Source: Leisingera sp. SS27
GTDB lineage: Bacteria; Pseudomonadota; Alphaproteobacteria; Rhodobacterales; Rhodobacteraceae
Length of the DNA stretch: 64,000 bases
Direction: 5' to 3'
Assembly (NCBI RefSeq): GCF_028368855.1
Contig: NZ_JAQNCY010000002.1
Location: forward strand, 272,233-336,232
Under the pieces are notes generated by a model that was given only the letters and a program-made list of their open reading frames with translations, did not search any database and had not been told where the DNA came from. Shown one piece after another: positions 17,779 through 26,787 of this stretch. The position numbers and the translations under genes are program-made. Numbering within the stretch: position 1 is the first letter of the stretch; the number at the start of each line of letters is the position of its first letter.

Positions 17779-18629
17779 GGCGGTGTTGACAAAAGGGGTT
17801 CACAACGCACCGCAGGCGAGATTCAAGCTGGTATCTTCGATGGAGACCAGCTTGGCACGAGATCTGATGACGGATGAGGAATGGGCGTTTTTTGAACACT
17901 TCATCCTCGCTATCCGCGATACAAACGGGCGCAAACCGGCCAACCACCGCCTTGTTCGGGACGGGATTTTCTGGATATCCAGAACCGGGTCCCCGTGGCG
18001 GGACCTACCTGAGGAGTTCGGCAAATGGTCCAGCGTTTACCGCCAGTTCAGGCGCTGGACCCTGGCAGGGCTTTGGGAGGATATCCTGGATGCCCTGAAC
18101 CAGAGCAGAGCCGTCCCCGGCGCCCTGCAAATGGTTGATAGCACCGTGATCCGCGCGCACCACCAAGCCGCTGGCGCAAAAGGGGGACTCCGGAACAGGG
18201 TTTTGGCCGCTCAAGAGGTGGGTTTTCGACCAAGATCCACCTCCGCGTCAACGCGCACGGGTTGCCAATGAGAACCGAGATCACGCCGGGGCAAACGTCA
18301 GATTACCTTGGCTTTGATCTTGTCATGGCTGACAACCTGCCCGAGCCGAAAGTGCTGCTGGCAGATCGTGGATATGACGCTGATCGCATTCGGGAAAACA
18401 TGAACGTGCGCAATATCCAGCCGCAAATCCCGATGCGAAAGACCCGCAAGATGCGTGTTGGAGTGGATCATACGCTTTACCGGCTGCGCAATATGGTCGA
18501 ACGGTGCTTCAACAAGCTCAAGAACGCGCGCCGTGTCGCAACCCGCTATGACAAAACTGCTGAGAGCTTTCTGGGTTTCATCGACATCACGTCAATCCGC
18601 CTATGGTTCCGCCATTTGTCAACATGACC
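17779..18629 (+). mobile_element. IS5-family (IS427-like) insertion sequence
   Basis: About 850 bases bounded by imperfect 15-base inverted repeats, ggcggtgttgacaaa at 17779-17793 and the complement of ggtcatgttgacaaa at 18615-18629, with three mismatches. CTA flanks both sides and may be the target duplication. It carries a two-frame transposase. It lies just downstream of the leftward Dpp/amidase operon. Confidence 0.8.
17840..18627 (+). CDS. IS5-family transposase in two frames (-1 frameshift)
   Basis: The first frame starts at ATG 17840 (METSLARDLMTDEEWAFFEH) and carries the N-terminal part up to the first catalytic Asp (QMVDSTVIRAHHQAAGAKGG). Near 18176-18186, at a run AAAAGGGGG, homology moves to the -1 frame (GFGRSRGGFSTKIHLRVNAH, then LADRGYDADRIREN with the second Asp, and LKNARRVATRYDKT with the Glu region). 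IS427-group elements commonly express the transposase by programmed frameshifting, so the element may be functional; a simple disabling frameshift is the alternative. Confidence 0.8.
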
Positions 18630-18686
18630 TAAGCCCATCGCGCGCGAGTTTTAGTCTTAGAGAGTAGAGCGAAATCCAGACTCTGA

Positions 18687-20498
18687 TTATTTCATAGTGT
18701 CCTCCAGCGCAATCAGATGCCCATCACCCATGTCCACCAGCTCAACATGAGATACCCGTTCAGCAATGGATTTGACTGGGCTGGGAACATCACCGACAAG
18801 ACGGGCCGCCGATTGGCGCTCTCGACTTGGATCCGGTGTAGGCACCGCGGAAAGCAGCCTTTTGGTATAGCTATGACGTGGTGACCCGAAAATTTGTCGG
18901 CGGCTTCCCGTCTCGACAATTTGACCAAGATACATCACGCCAACGCGATCAGAGATGTTTTCAACAACGGCCATGTCATGGGAGATAAACAAGAAAGACA
19001 CGCCCAATTCAGAAACGAGCTCTTTCAACAGATCCAAAACTTTAGCTTGAACTGTGACATCCAAGGCCGACACGCTTTCATCTGCAATGATAAGCTTGGG
19101 ATTAAGAGCAAGAGCACGTGCGATGCAGATACGTTGCCGTTGACCGCCGGAGAATTCATGCGGATAACGCTGGATCTGGTCTCGCGCCAGTCCCACACGT
19201 TCAAATAAATATTCAACATGTTGGTCTTGCTCTTGTCGTGTCCCCACGCCATGTATCACCAAAGGTTCGCGGACCAGTTCGCCAACCCGCATACGAGGGT
19301 CGAGCGACGCCATCGGGTCTTGAAACACCATTTGGATATCGCGGCGGGTCTGATTGGACATCGCACCATATGTCGGACTGATGTCATGTCCGTTGATACG
19401 GATACGACCTGAATGATCCACTAGTCCGACCATCGCCTTGGCGATGGTCGATTTGCCGCAACCGCTTTCTCCGACCAGTGAAAAAATCTCGCCTTTGCGA
19501 ATGTTCAGACTGACGTTTTCAACGGCATGAACACGATGGGTGACGCGCCCTAAGATCCCGCTACGCACGTCAAAATGTACGACGACATTTTCCAACTCTG
19601 CGACCAGTGTGTCTTCGTCAGGCCTGCCCATTCGCGCCTCGCCTGACCCATCACCAAGTTTGGGCACCGCCTCCAAAAGATTTCTTGTATAGACCTTTTG
19701 TGGCTTTGCAAAAAGTGACTCTACATGGTTTTCTTCGACGAAATGCCCGCCTTTCATGACCAACACGCGGTCAGCCATTTCAGCCACGACACCCATATCA
19801 TGTGTGATCAAAATCAGAGCTGTCCCCATTTCAAGTTGGAGGTCCCGAAGTAGGTCTAGCACCTCGCGTTGCACAGTAACGTCAAGTGCAGTAGTGGGTT
19901 CGTCTGCGATCAGAATGTCAGGCTTCAGGGCAATCGCCATCGCAATCATAACTCGCTGACGCATCCCGCCTGACAATTCATGTGGGAATTGATTTAGCCG
20001 CTTCTCCGGTTCAGACAAGCGTACTGACCTTAGCGCTTCCAGGGCGCGCAAGCGCGCTTCTTTCAGTGAGATCGCTTCATGTGCGCAAATCGCCTCGGCA
20101 AGTTGCGTACCAATTTTCATTACTGGGTTCAGCGACGTCATCGGCTCTTGAAAAATCATGGCAATCCGATTGCCCCTGATCTGCCTGAACGCATTTTCAC
20201 CAAGGGTGGTCAGCTCCTGGTCACCAAAATGGATTGACCCGCCGGTCACACGCACTGCTGGCGGCGGAAGCAGCCCCATTATCGCCAATGAGGTCAGGGA
20301 CTTTCCAGATCCGCTTTCCCCCGCGATAGCAAGGGTTTCGCCACGGTGCAGGTCAAAACTCAACTCGTGAACGAGGGGTTTCAAACCGTTCTCAGTGTTC
20401 ACGGAAATCGCCAGTTGATCGACCCGCAAAACGGGTTCAGTACCCGAGGGGCAATTGGAGGTAGCGACCTTGAAGGGAGTTGTATTTTCACTATTCAT
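18687..20498 (-). CDS. Fused dipeptide/oligopeptide-type ABC ATPase (DppD-DppF fusion)
   Basis: A 603-residue protein with two complete ABC ATPase domains. Domain 1 (about 15-275) has Walker A GESGSGKSL, signature LSGGMRQRVMIA and Walker B ILIADEPTTALDV. Domain 2 (about 310-560) has GESGCGKST, FSGGQRQRI and LIIADESVSALDV. Each domain is followed by the oligopeptide-transporter C-terminal extension. Such fusions power Dpp/Opp/Gsi-type importers, here the permeases at 23109-24925. The start is the ATG overlapping the amidase stop by four bases, with AAGGTG upstream. Last gene of the operon. Confidence 0.93.
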   Translation of the reverse strand: MNSENTTPFKVATSNCPSGTEPVLRVDQLAISVNTENGLKPLVHELSFDLHRGETLAIAGESGSGKSLTSLAIMGLLPPPAVRVTGGSIHFGDQELTTLGENAFRQIRGNRIAMIFQEPMTSLNPVMKIGTQLAEAICAHEAISLKEARLRALEALRSVRLSEPEKRLNQFPHELSGGMRQRVMIAMAIALKPDILIADEPTTALDVTVQREVLDLLRDLQLEMGTALILITHDMGVVAEMADRVLVMKGGHFVEENHVESLFAKPQKVYTRNLLEAVPKLGDGSGEARMGRPDEDTLVAELENVVVHFDVRSGILGRVTHRVHAVENVSLNIRKGEIFSLVGESGCGKSTIAKAMVGLVDHSGRIRINGHDISPTYGAMSNQTRRDIQMVFQDPMASLDPRMRVGELVREPLVIHGVGTRQEQDQHVEYLFERVGLARDQIQRYPHEFSGGQRQRICIARALALNPKLIIADESVSALDVTVQAKVLDLLKELVSELGVSFLFISHDMAVVENISDRVGVMYLGQIVETGSRRQIFGSPRHSYTKRLLSAVPTPDPSRERQSAARLVGDVPSPVKSIAERVSHVELVDMGDGHLIALEDTMK

Positions 20499-21439
20499 TC
20501 GAAGACACACCTTGGAAAATAAAATGACACAATCCAGTTCGGGGCATCAACAATTTCTGAGACCCGAAGGTCACCACATGTCGACACCAACATATAGGCA
20601 TCCACGGCCGATAGGCTGTGAGATCTACACAGCAAATCCACCATGCCCATCACCGCATCACGTGCTCCGGTTATTAAATCAGGTCCAACACCTGTTGTGA
20701 CCTCATACCCCTTGGCATCCAGGTGCCGTGTGACGGGGCCCGAGGTGGTGAAGCGAGGCATTTTCAACTGCGCATTTTTCACCAAATCTATGGTCATTAC
20801 GGCATCCATAGGCGATTCAATGGCGGTTCCGCATACTTCACCGTCGCCCTGTGCTGCATGTGTGTCTCCGACGGACAGCATGGCTCCGGCAACCTCGACG
20901 GGCAGATAAAGTGTTGTACCTGCCGAAAGGTCACGAATGTCCAAGTTGCCCCCAACATTCCTGGGTGGCACAATCGAATGTAGCCCCGGTTCGGCAGGCG
21001 CGTTGCCAATGGTTCCGGCAAAGGGTTTTAGGGGAACACGCCCGTGTTTGCCAAACAGGGCAGGCTCCATCGTGTTGGGATCATATTTCCACAACGTCAG
21101 CGCAGGGTCGGTGAACTGGTCAGCCAGTAGGCCGAAACCAGGAATGTTTGCAGTCCAGCCAAATCCAGAGGGCTTAAAGCTGTCGATTGTGATTTTCAGC
21201 GCATCCCCTGGTTCAGCGCCTTCAACGTAGATTGGCCCGTTCACCGGATTGATCTTACCAAAATCCAGCGTTTCGACGTCTTTCACAGTGCTGTCAGCAG
21301 TCAGTTGCCCAGCAGAACTGTCAACACAGCGAAATTCAATCGTCGAACCAGGTGAGACCGTCTCGACTGGGACAAGCGAGTTGTCCCAGCCAAAATGGTG
21401 CTGATGATTGTGGATTGTGTAGGAACAAGCGTTACACAT
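20495..21439 (-). CDS. fmdA: Acetamidase/formamidase family protein
   Basis: A 314-residue FmdA/AmdA-type amidase, which hydrolyses short aliphatic amides to the acid and ammonia. Typical features are the His-rich N-terminus (YTIHNHQHHFGWDN), the PGDALKITID segment, MLSVGDTHAAQGDGEVCGTA with metal-binding or catalytic residues near residue 195, and the C-terminal DLRVSEIVD. No signal peptide, so cytoplasmic. It lies inside an AmiC/AmiR-like regulated transporter operon, overlapping one base with the binding-protein gene and four bases with the ATPase gene. The natural substrate could be formamide, acetamide or an amide released from an imported compound. Confidence 0.9.
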   Translation of the reverse strand: MCNACSYTIHNHQHHFGWDNSLVPVETVSPGSTIEFRCVDSSAGQLTADSTVKDVETLDFGKINPVNGPIYVEGAEPGDALKITIDSFKPSGFGWTANIPGFGLLADQFTDPALTLWKYDPNTMEPALFGKHGRVPLKPFAGTIGNAPAEPGLHSIVPPRNVGGNLDIRDLSAGTTLYLPVEVAGAMLSVGDTHAAQGDGEVCGTAIESPMDAVMTIDLVKNAQLKMPRFTTSGPVTRHLDAKGYEVTTGVGPDLITGARDAVMGMVDLLCRSHSLSAVDAYMLVSTCGDLRVSEIVDAPNWIVSFYFPRCVFE

Positions 21440-23064
21440 CAGTCCGTCACAAACACATAGTCATAGTTGACAGGAATAGAGACCGGATCCACGTAAAGCG
21501 CATCTGCACCGCCCATGCGAGCAGATTTCATGGTGTAGCGCTGTTCGTTGAATACTGGCACCCATGGCGCGTCTTCCATGATTTCCATGTAAATTTCGCT
21601 CCACATTGCCAACCGTTCATCTGCGCGGTCGGGATCGACAATCGCGTCCGCTTCTGTCGACTTTGCGTCAAGCGCTTCGTTGCAATACCAAGACCAATTC
21701 CAACCGCCTTGAACAGCGCCGGAACAACCAAGGATAGGGCCATAGAAATTGGCCGCATCCGGGAAATCCGCGATCCATGCCATGCCGCCCGACCAGATCA
21801 TAGGCGCTTGGTCAGCTTCACCTCCGGCGGCGATAACGTTGGCTTGCGCAAGAGATTTAATACCTGCGGTGATCCCGATACTGGCCAAATCCTGCTGGAT
21901 TGCCTGTGCAATCCGTGGATTTGGATCTGTATTCATAACGTACAGCTCGGTTTCGAACCCATCGGCAAAGCCCGCATCTGCCAGCATCGCTTTGGCTGCT
22001 TCCGGGTCAAACGCATACCCAGCGTAGCCGTCTGTATAGCCGGGCATACTTGGCGGCAGAGGCTGTGTCGCTGGAACGGCTCGCCCATTGATGATTTGAA
22101 TGATCCGCTCTTTGTTGATCGCCATGTTGACGGCGCGCCGGACCACTGCATTATCAAACGGTGGCATTTGCGTGTTCAGGGTAATGTACCCAGTGTGCAA
22201 TTGCCCGCCTTCGACAACACGATCAGCTTGTGCGGGGTCCGCCATCACTTCCTGAAATTTTGCGGGCGGTATTCCGTCGCCAGGCACATCAACTTCACCG
22301 TTTTGCAAACGAAGCAATGCAACAATGGGTTCCTGACCAACCTCAAACGTGATTTGGTCAAGATAGGGGATGCCATCGCGCCAGTAGTCCTGGTTCTTGG
22401 CGAAGACCAAGCTCTGACCGATCGTCCAATCACCAAGCGAGAAGGCGCCGGTTCCAACTGGTTTTTTGCCGAAGTCATCTCCGGCCGCCTCAACCGCTTC
22501 TTGCGGAACCACAGAAGCAAAGTTCAGCGCCATGACATGCAGGAATGTCGCATCAGGGCGACTCAACTCGATCTGCACTGTGGACGGGTCTATGGCCGTC
22601 ACACCCTCAAGCGTTTCAGCATCGCCGCTAGCGACCGCGTCATACCCTTTGATGGACCAAAAGAAACCAGCCCCTGGGCTTTGCGTTTTTGGATTTGTAA
22701 CGCGGTTCAATGAATAGACGACATCTTCTGCCGTCATTTCACGTCCATTGTGGAACTTCACACCCGCGCGCAACTGAAAAGTGAAGACCATACCATCGTC
22801 CGAGATAGTGTAGCTTTCCGCAAGTCCCGGTCGCAGGTCCGTTGTACCCGGAACATAATCCATCAACCCATCAAAGAGTGACTTAATCATGGACCAGTTT
22901 TGCCAGTCATAGCCTATTGCGGGATCAAGTGTTGCCACATCATCTTTATAGGTAATGACGATATTACCTCCAGATTTTGCATTGGGGTCCGGCTGATAGC
23001 TTTCAGCCGCAGCCGGTAGAGCAAGACAAATTGCCATCGCCGTGGTTGCAATCAAATTCTTCAT
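21439..23064 (-). CDS. Dipeptide/oligopeptide-type ABC substrate-binding protein (SBP_bac_5)
   Basis: A 541-residue periplasmic binding protein. The signal peptide is residues 1-20 (MKNLIATTAMAICLALPAAA). The mature protein has the family start (GGNIVITYKDDVATLDPAIG), the signature LAESYTISDDGMVFTFQLRA, and VKFHNGREMTAEDVVYSLNR. It would capture the ligand for the DppB/DppC-like permeases encoded just upstream in the operon. Ligand unknown; the co-encoded amidase and AmiC-like sensor suggest an amide-containing compound or peptide. Confidence 0.93.
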   Translation of the reverse strand: MKNLIATTAMAICLALPAAAESYQPDPNAKSGGNIVITYKDDVATLDPAIGYDWQNWSMIKSLFDGLMDYVPGTTDLRPGLAESYTISDDGMVFTFQLRAGVKFHNGREMTAEDVVYSLNRVTNPKTQSPGAGFFWSIKGYDAVASGDAETLEGVTAIDPSTVQIELSRPDATFLHVMALNFASVVPQEAVEAAGDDFGKKPVGTGAFSLGDWTIGQSLVFAKNQDYWRDGIPYLDQITFEVGQEPIVALLRLQNGEVDVPGDGIPPAKFQEVMADPAQADRVVEGGQLHTGYITLNTQMPPFDNAVVRRAVNMAINKERIIQIINGRAVPATQPLPPSMPGYTDGYAGYAFDPEAAKAMLADAGFADGFETELYVMNTDPNPRIAQAIQQDLASIGITAGIKSLAQANVIAAGGEADQAPMIWSGGMAWIADFPDAANFYGPILGCSGAVQGGWNWSWYCNEALDAKSTEADAIVDPDRADERLAMWSEIYMEIMEDAPWVPVFNEQRYTMKSARMGGADALYVDPVSIPVNYDYVFVTD

Positions 23065-23108
23065 TGTTTCCTCCCTTTGAAGACTTTTTTATTGGTGAGT
23101 GGTGGTTG

Positions 23109-24029
23109 TCATCGTGTTCGGATGCGGGGATCGATCAAAAGGCCGATAAGGTCAGCCAGCAGGTTGCCGATGACGATTGCAGTGGCCGAAACCAAAGTCA
23201 CACCCATGATGATCGGAATGTCGACACGTTGGATCGCTTGCCATGCAAGTTGGCCAATTCCCGGCCAGCCAAAGACACTTTCAACAACTACGATCCCGCC
23301 CATGAAAATTCCGATATCGATGCCAATCATTGCAACGATTGGCAGGATCGCATTGGGTAAGGCGTGCCGAAAAGTAACGCGAACTCGGGTTAGGCCCTTG
23401 GCACGGGCCGTACGTACATAGTCCTGCCGCAGAACTTCGATCATCGAGGATCGCATCATTCGGCTATACCAACCAGAGCCAAGAATTCCGAGCGTCATGG
23501 ACGGCAACACAAGATGTGAAAATGTCCCATAGCCGCCAATTGGGAACCATCCGAGTTGAACTGCAAAGACGTAGAGTAGTAGAAGTCCAACAACGAACTG
23601 AGGCGCCGAAACGCCGATGAAAGAGATGATCATCAGCGATTGGTCTGTGGTGGTACCGCGTCGCAGGGCCGCGATAATTCCCATGCTCAATCCGATCAAC
23701 AGCTCTGCAAAAATGGCACCGGCCATAAGCAGAAGTGATGCGGGAAGTCGGGATGCGATTAACGTGCTGACTTCAGTCTTTTGCAGATAGGAGCGCCCCA
23801 AGTCACCCTGTACCAAGCCGGTCAGGTAACGCCAGTACTGCGCCCATAAAGGTTGATCAAGACCCAGTTGCTGGCGAATATTTTCTACGGTTTGTGGCGT
23901 TGCAGATCGACCTGCGATTTGCCTAACAGGATCCGCAGGCAGCCAGTAAAGCAGCACAAATGTGATTATGGATACACCAAGCAGGATCAGCAGGGACTGA
24001 AATAGGCGTTGCAAGACAAAACCGGCCAT
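23109..24029 (-). CDS. ABC transporter permease (DppB-like)
   Basis: A 306-residue inner-membrane permease with six hydrophobic segments. The N-terminus is typical for DppB/OppB (MAGFVLQRLFQSLLILLGVS, then FVLLYWLPADPVRQIAG) and the EAA loop is FRHALPNAILPIVAMIGIDI. It overlaps the DppC-like gene by one base, so the pair is translated together and would form the transmembrane heterodimer. Confidence 0.93.
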   Translation of the reverse strand: MAGFVLQRLFQSLLILLGVSIITFVLLYWLPADPVRQIAGRSATPQTVENIRQQLGLDQPLWAQYWRYLTGLVQGDLGRSYLQKTEVSTLIASRLPASLLLMAGAIFAELLIGLSMGIIAALRRGTTTDQSLMIISFIGVSAPQFVVGLLLLYVFAVQLGWFPIGGYGTFSHLVLPSMTLGILGSGWYSRMMRSSMIEVLRQDYVRTARAKGLTRVRVTFRHALPNAILPIVAMIGIDIGIFMGGIVVVESVFGWPGIGQLAWQAIQRVDIPIIMGVTLVSATAIVIGNLLADLIGLLIDPRIRTR

Positions 24030-24925
24030 TAGTCGCGTCCTCTTTGAGTGGGGTCCAAAATTTCGCGCAAAGCATCACCAACAAGGTTGAACGCAAGCGC
24101 CAGTGTCACAATTGCAAGGCCGGGGAAGAAGACCAGCCACGGAGCTGCTTGAAAATAGGTTTGATTTTCAAAGATGATATTGCCCCAGCTTGGCGTTGGT
24201 GGTTGTACGCCCACTCCCAGAAAGCTAAGCGTTGCTTCGAGCAGAACAGTGGTGGAAATACCAAGTGTGCCCCATACGATGATGGTGGGAACAAGGTGCG
24301 GTAGGATATGTTTGAGCAGAATGCGCAAGTGACCCGCACCAAGAGTTCGCTCAGCGGCAATGAACTCACGCTGCGCAAGTGATGCGGTTTCTGCATACAG
24401 AACGCGCGCCGTTTGAACCCAGTAAACAATGGCGATCACCAGAGCTACTATCCAAAGCGATGGCTGGAAAATTGCCGCCAGGCAGATCGCAAGCAATAAC
24501 GCAGGGAATGCCATCATCAAATCAGTCATGCGCATCAACGCACTTCCAACCCAGCCGCGAAAATACCCCGCTGTTACACCGATAATTGTACCAATTAGCA
24601 GTGCTAAACCGTTTGCAGCTACGCCGATGATCAACGAGGTTCGTGCGCCGTAAAGTATCCTGGTCAGCAGGTCGCGCCCCAACAGATCAGTACCAAGCAC
24701 AAACTGCCCACCTGGGGGCATCGGGGCACCTTGAAGTGTTAGTCCGTCGAACATCTGCTCATTTGGGTCAAACGCTGTGAGCCACGGTGCAAAGATCGCG
24801 GCACATAGTGTCATTAGAACTAAAAAGAGACCAAACAAGGCGAGCTTTCGACGTGCAAATTGTGCAATCACGCCAGGTTCAATCGTTGTCGGGATATCCG
24901 GGTCAGTGCTTGCCGAGTTTGCCAT
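24029..24925 (-). CDS. ABC transporter permease (DppC-like)
   Basis: A 298-residue permease, partner of the DppB-like protein. The N-terminal first segment (RRKLALFGLFLVLMTLCAAI), the FVLGTDLLGRDLLTRILYGA segment and the EAA loop LLKHILPHLVPTIIVWGTLG are family hallmarks. A longer frame is open upstream, but GGAGGG seven bases before this ATG marks the start. The start region overlaps the end of the ANTAR regulator gene by 23 bases. Confidence 0.93.
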   Translation of the reverse strand: MANSASTDPDIPTTIEPGVIAQFARRKLALFGLFLVLMTLCAAIFAPWLTAFDPNEQMFDGLTLQGAPMPPGGQFVLGTDLLGRDLLTRILYGARTSLIIGVAANGLALLIGTIIGVTAGYFRGWVGSALMRMTDLMMAFPALLLAICLAAIFQPSLWIVALVIAIVYWVQTARVLYAETASLAQREFIAAERTLGAGHLRILLKHILPHLVPTIIVWGTLGISTTVLLEATLSFLGVGVQPPTPSWGNIIFENQTYFQAAPWLVFFPGLAIVTLALAFNLVGDALREILDPTQRGRD

Positions 24926-25511
24926 GAAGCCCTCCTTGACTTTGGGCTGTAAGAACAATTCTGTGCGCCGCGTCTTCCATTGTTTCACGCCGCGCCATCG
25001 CCAACTGCCGCAGTTGCGCATATGCCTCGTCTTCACTACGACCGGCTGCTGCAAGTAACGTCACTGCCTGTACGACGGTTTGACGCTGAGACAATCTTCC
25101 ACGTAAAACAGATATTTCGTCGCGCATCTGCTGGCGCACCTCAAAAGCCCGGCGAGCGATCAAGAGCGCACTAAAGACGCCGCCGTCGCCCACTGGTTTA
25201 AGTATTTGAGCATCGGCCCCTTGCGATAGAGACCATTCAATCCGCCCAGGCGCTTCGGAGCCGATCAAGGCAATCATCGGCATTGGGGCTTCACCTGCGT
25301 TCCAAGGAAACTGAGCATCATAGCCCATATCCGCGTCGAAAAAGACGAAATCCGCTGCCAATGCTTTCGGGGGCAATTCAGGCCAACAATCAAAAACGTC
25401 CAGACCAATGGGTTTGCACTGGCGGCGCAAGGATTGGACTGTTGCATGTGGACGATGCAATATAGCAACCCGCAGCTTGCTAAGATCAGGGATATGTAGC
25501 CGTATCCTCAT
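24903..25511 (-). CDS. AmiR-like antitermination regulator with C-terminal ANTAR domain
   Basis: A 202-residue protein. The N-terminal part (about 10-125) is a degenerate receiver-like domain without a clear phospho-acceptor environment, as in AmiR. A coiled linker (QQMRDEISVLRGRLSQRQTV) leads into an ANTAR RNA-binding domain (about 135-190, VVQAVTLLAAAGRSEDEAYA then LRQLAMARRETMEDAA). ANTAR proteins bind nascent leader RNA and prevent transcription termination. It is coupled to the AmiC-like sensor gene by an ATGA overlap, and the operon leader at 26633-26680 has a terminator for it to act on. Confidence 0.88.
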   Translation of the reverse strand: MRIRLHIPDLSKLRVAILHRPHATVQSLRRQCKPIGLDVFDCWPELPPKALAADFVFFDADMGYDAQFPWNAGEAPMPMIALIGSEAPGRIEWSLSQGADAQILKPVGDGGVFSALLIARRAFEVRQQMRDEISVLRGRLSQRQTVVQAVTLLAAAGRSEDEAYAQLRQLAMARRETMEDAAHRIVLTAQSQGGLHGKLGKH

Positions 25512-26608
25512 TTGACGATCTGCAATCTTGGAAGGCGGGTATCAGTGCGGCGCTCTGAATGAGATAGATAGGGATCGGCGGGTATGTCTTGCCACTGTTC
25601 AAGAACCTGAAAGGCGCCGTCTTTGACCTGAGCGATTAGAACAGGCAAGGCAGTGTGATGTGTTTCAGTGTCAACCATTGTTCTGTGCGTGTTGACGCTC
25701 AGCAACTTTGAAATGGGCGCAGACTCCGCCCCTGGGTTTGCTTGCAAGAGCTTTGCAAGTTCCATTACCGCGGCCCATGAAGCCGCTTCAAATGAAGATT
25801 CAAAGCTGCGAACCCCATGACATGGCCATCCCCGCGCACCGTGAAAATATGGACCCGCTGAGATTAGCCCCTCTGCTGCGGCGCCAATTTCAACAAATTC
25901 ACTTTCGGTCAGATTACACGACAGAACGGGACAGTTATCAGGGGTGAAAAAGCTATCAGTTTTGGCGAGTTCAGCAAAAGCTTTCAGAAATGTGTAAGAC
26001 GATGCGCCAACCAGTGAATTCAATACAAAGTTCGGCCGGGTCGCCTGAATTTCCTCGATCATATGCCCAATGCTGACGTCGTCCAGCGCAAGGTAGCGTT
26101 CGCCGAGAACATCACCGCCAGCTTCTAGAATAATCTCGCGCGCAACGCGATTTACTTCCCAGCCCCAAATGTAGTTGGACCCGGTAAGATATCCACGGTT
26201 TCCAAATCGTGGCAGTGCCCAACTAAGAAGTGGAAGCAAATGCTGGTTGGGACAGGCGTGTGTGTAGACGACGTGATCAGAGGCCTCGAACCCTTCGTAA
26301 GGGAGGCAATACCATAGCGTAGCGCCATATCGCTCAAGAAGCGGAATGACGTCTTTCCGGCTCCAACTGGTGACGCAGCCAATGACATGGGCGACGGATT
26401 TCTCTTCAAGGATTTCTTTGCAAAGCGGCGCGTAGAGGTCAACGTTACCCTTTGGATCGCGTTCGACGGTTTCAAAAACGAAGTCATAGGACTCGTCAGA
26501 ATTTATGGCGTCGATTGCCAATAGTGCGCCTCGCCTGCTGGCGCTTGACAGGCTACCGTAGCTGCCACTGCGTGAAAACAGAATGCCTAGTTTGATCGTT
26601 TTTCGCAT
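25508..26608 (-). CDS. AmiC/UrtA-like ligand sensor (type I periplasmic-binding fold, cytoplasmic)
   Basis: A 366-residue protein of the AmiC/UrtA/FmdD branch of type I periplasmic-binding folds (IKLGILFSRSGSYGSLSSAS at the N-terminus, VIGCVTSWSRKDVIPLLERY, and GSNYIWGWEVNRVAREI). The lack of a signal peptide fits a cytoplasmic AmiC-type sensor that sequesters AmiR until an amide ligand binds. A longer frame is open upstream, but GGGAGGAGC precedes this ATG by 11-12 bases, and the extension would run through the leader terminator. First gene of the operon. Confidence 0.87.
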   Translation of the reverse strand: MRKTIKLGILFSRSGSYGSLSSASRRGALLAIDAINSDESYDFVFETVERDPKGNVDLYAPLCKEILEEKSVAHVIGCVTSWSRKDVIPLLERYGATLWYCLPYEGFEASDHVVYTHACPNQHLLPLLSWALPRFGNRGYLTGSNYIWGWEVNRVAREIILEAGGDVLGERYLALDDVSIGHMIEEIQATRPNFVLNSLVGASSYTFLKAFAELAKTDSFFTPDNCPVLSCNLTESEFVEIGAAAEGLISAGPYFHGARGWPCHGVRSFESSFEAASWAAVMELAKLLQANPGAESAPISKLLSVNTHRTMVDTETHHTALPVLIAQVKDGAFQVLEQWQDIPADPYLSHSERRTDTRLPRLQIVK

Positions 26609-26632
26609 TGGCCCTTTTGCTCCTCCCAAAAC

Positions 26633-26680
26633 AAAAAAGCCCCGCATCATAGCCCCGAAATTCAGGACAGATGCAGGGCT
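26633..26680 (-). terminator. Intrinsic terminator in the 5' leader of the amiC-like operon
   Basis: On the minus strand AGCCCTGCATC pairs with GATGCGGGGCT (11 base pairs, one G-U) around a 26-base loop region and is followed by TTTTTT. It lies between the promoter and the first gene, only 25 bases before the start codon, so default transcription should stop here. A second small hairpin (CTGAC-CTTT-GTCAG, 26691-26704) and GGC-ATCCAA-GCC overlap or precede its 5' arm. This is the arrangement expected for ANTAR-mediated antitermination, although the loops do not match the canonical AnnGnn motif. Confidence 0.85.
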
Positions 26681-26715
26681 TGGATGCCGTCTGACAAAGG
26701 TCAGTAGTTGATTTA

Positions 26716-26743
26716 AGAGTAGCCCAAAATCGCGTTTTGTCAA
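26716..26743 (-). promoter_or_regulatory. Sigma-70-type promoter of the amide/peptide operon
   Basis: On the minus strand a perfect -35 TTGACA (26738-26743) is separated by 16 bases from TACTCT (26716-26721). Transcription would start near 26709 and run through the leader hairpins to the AmiC-like gene. An IS5-type element begins 44 bases upstream of the -35 box. Confidence 0.65.
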
Positions 26744-26787
26744 TACATGCTGTGTTCCTGGTCTTTATGGTGGGCTTGAAGCAACTA

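Noticed and set aside
24926..25054. 43-residue N-terminal extension of the DppC-like permease
   Set aside because: GGAGGG lies immediately before the internal ATG at 24925, and the extension overlaps the ANTAR gene.
25508..26608. Periplasmic binding protein of a branched-chain amino acid or urea transporter
   Set aside because: The fold is right, but there is no signal peptide and the adjacent ANTAR regulator fits the cytoplasmic AmiC role.
26609..26743. 45-residue N-terminal extension of the AmiC-like protein
   Set aside because: It would be translated from the promoter and terminator leader; the ribosome-binding site supports 26608.
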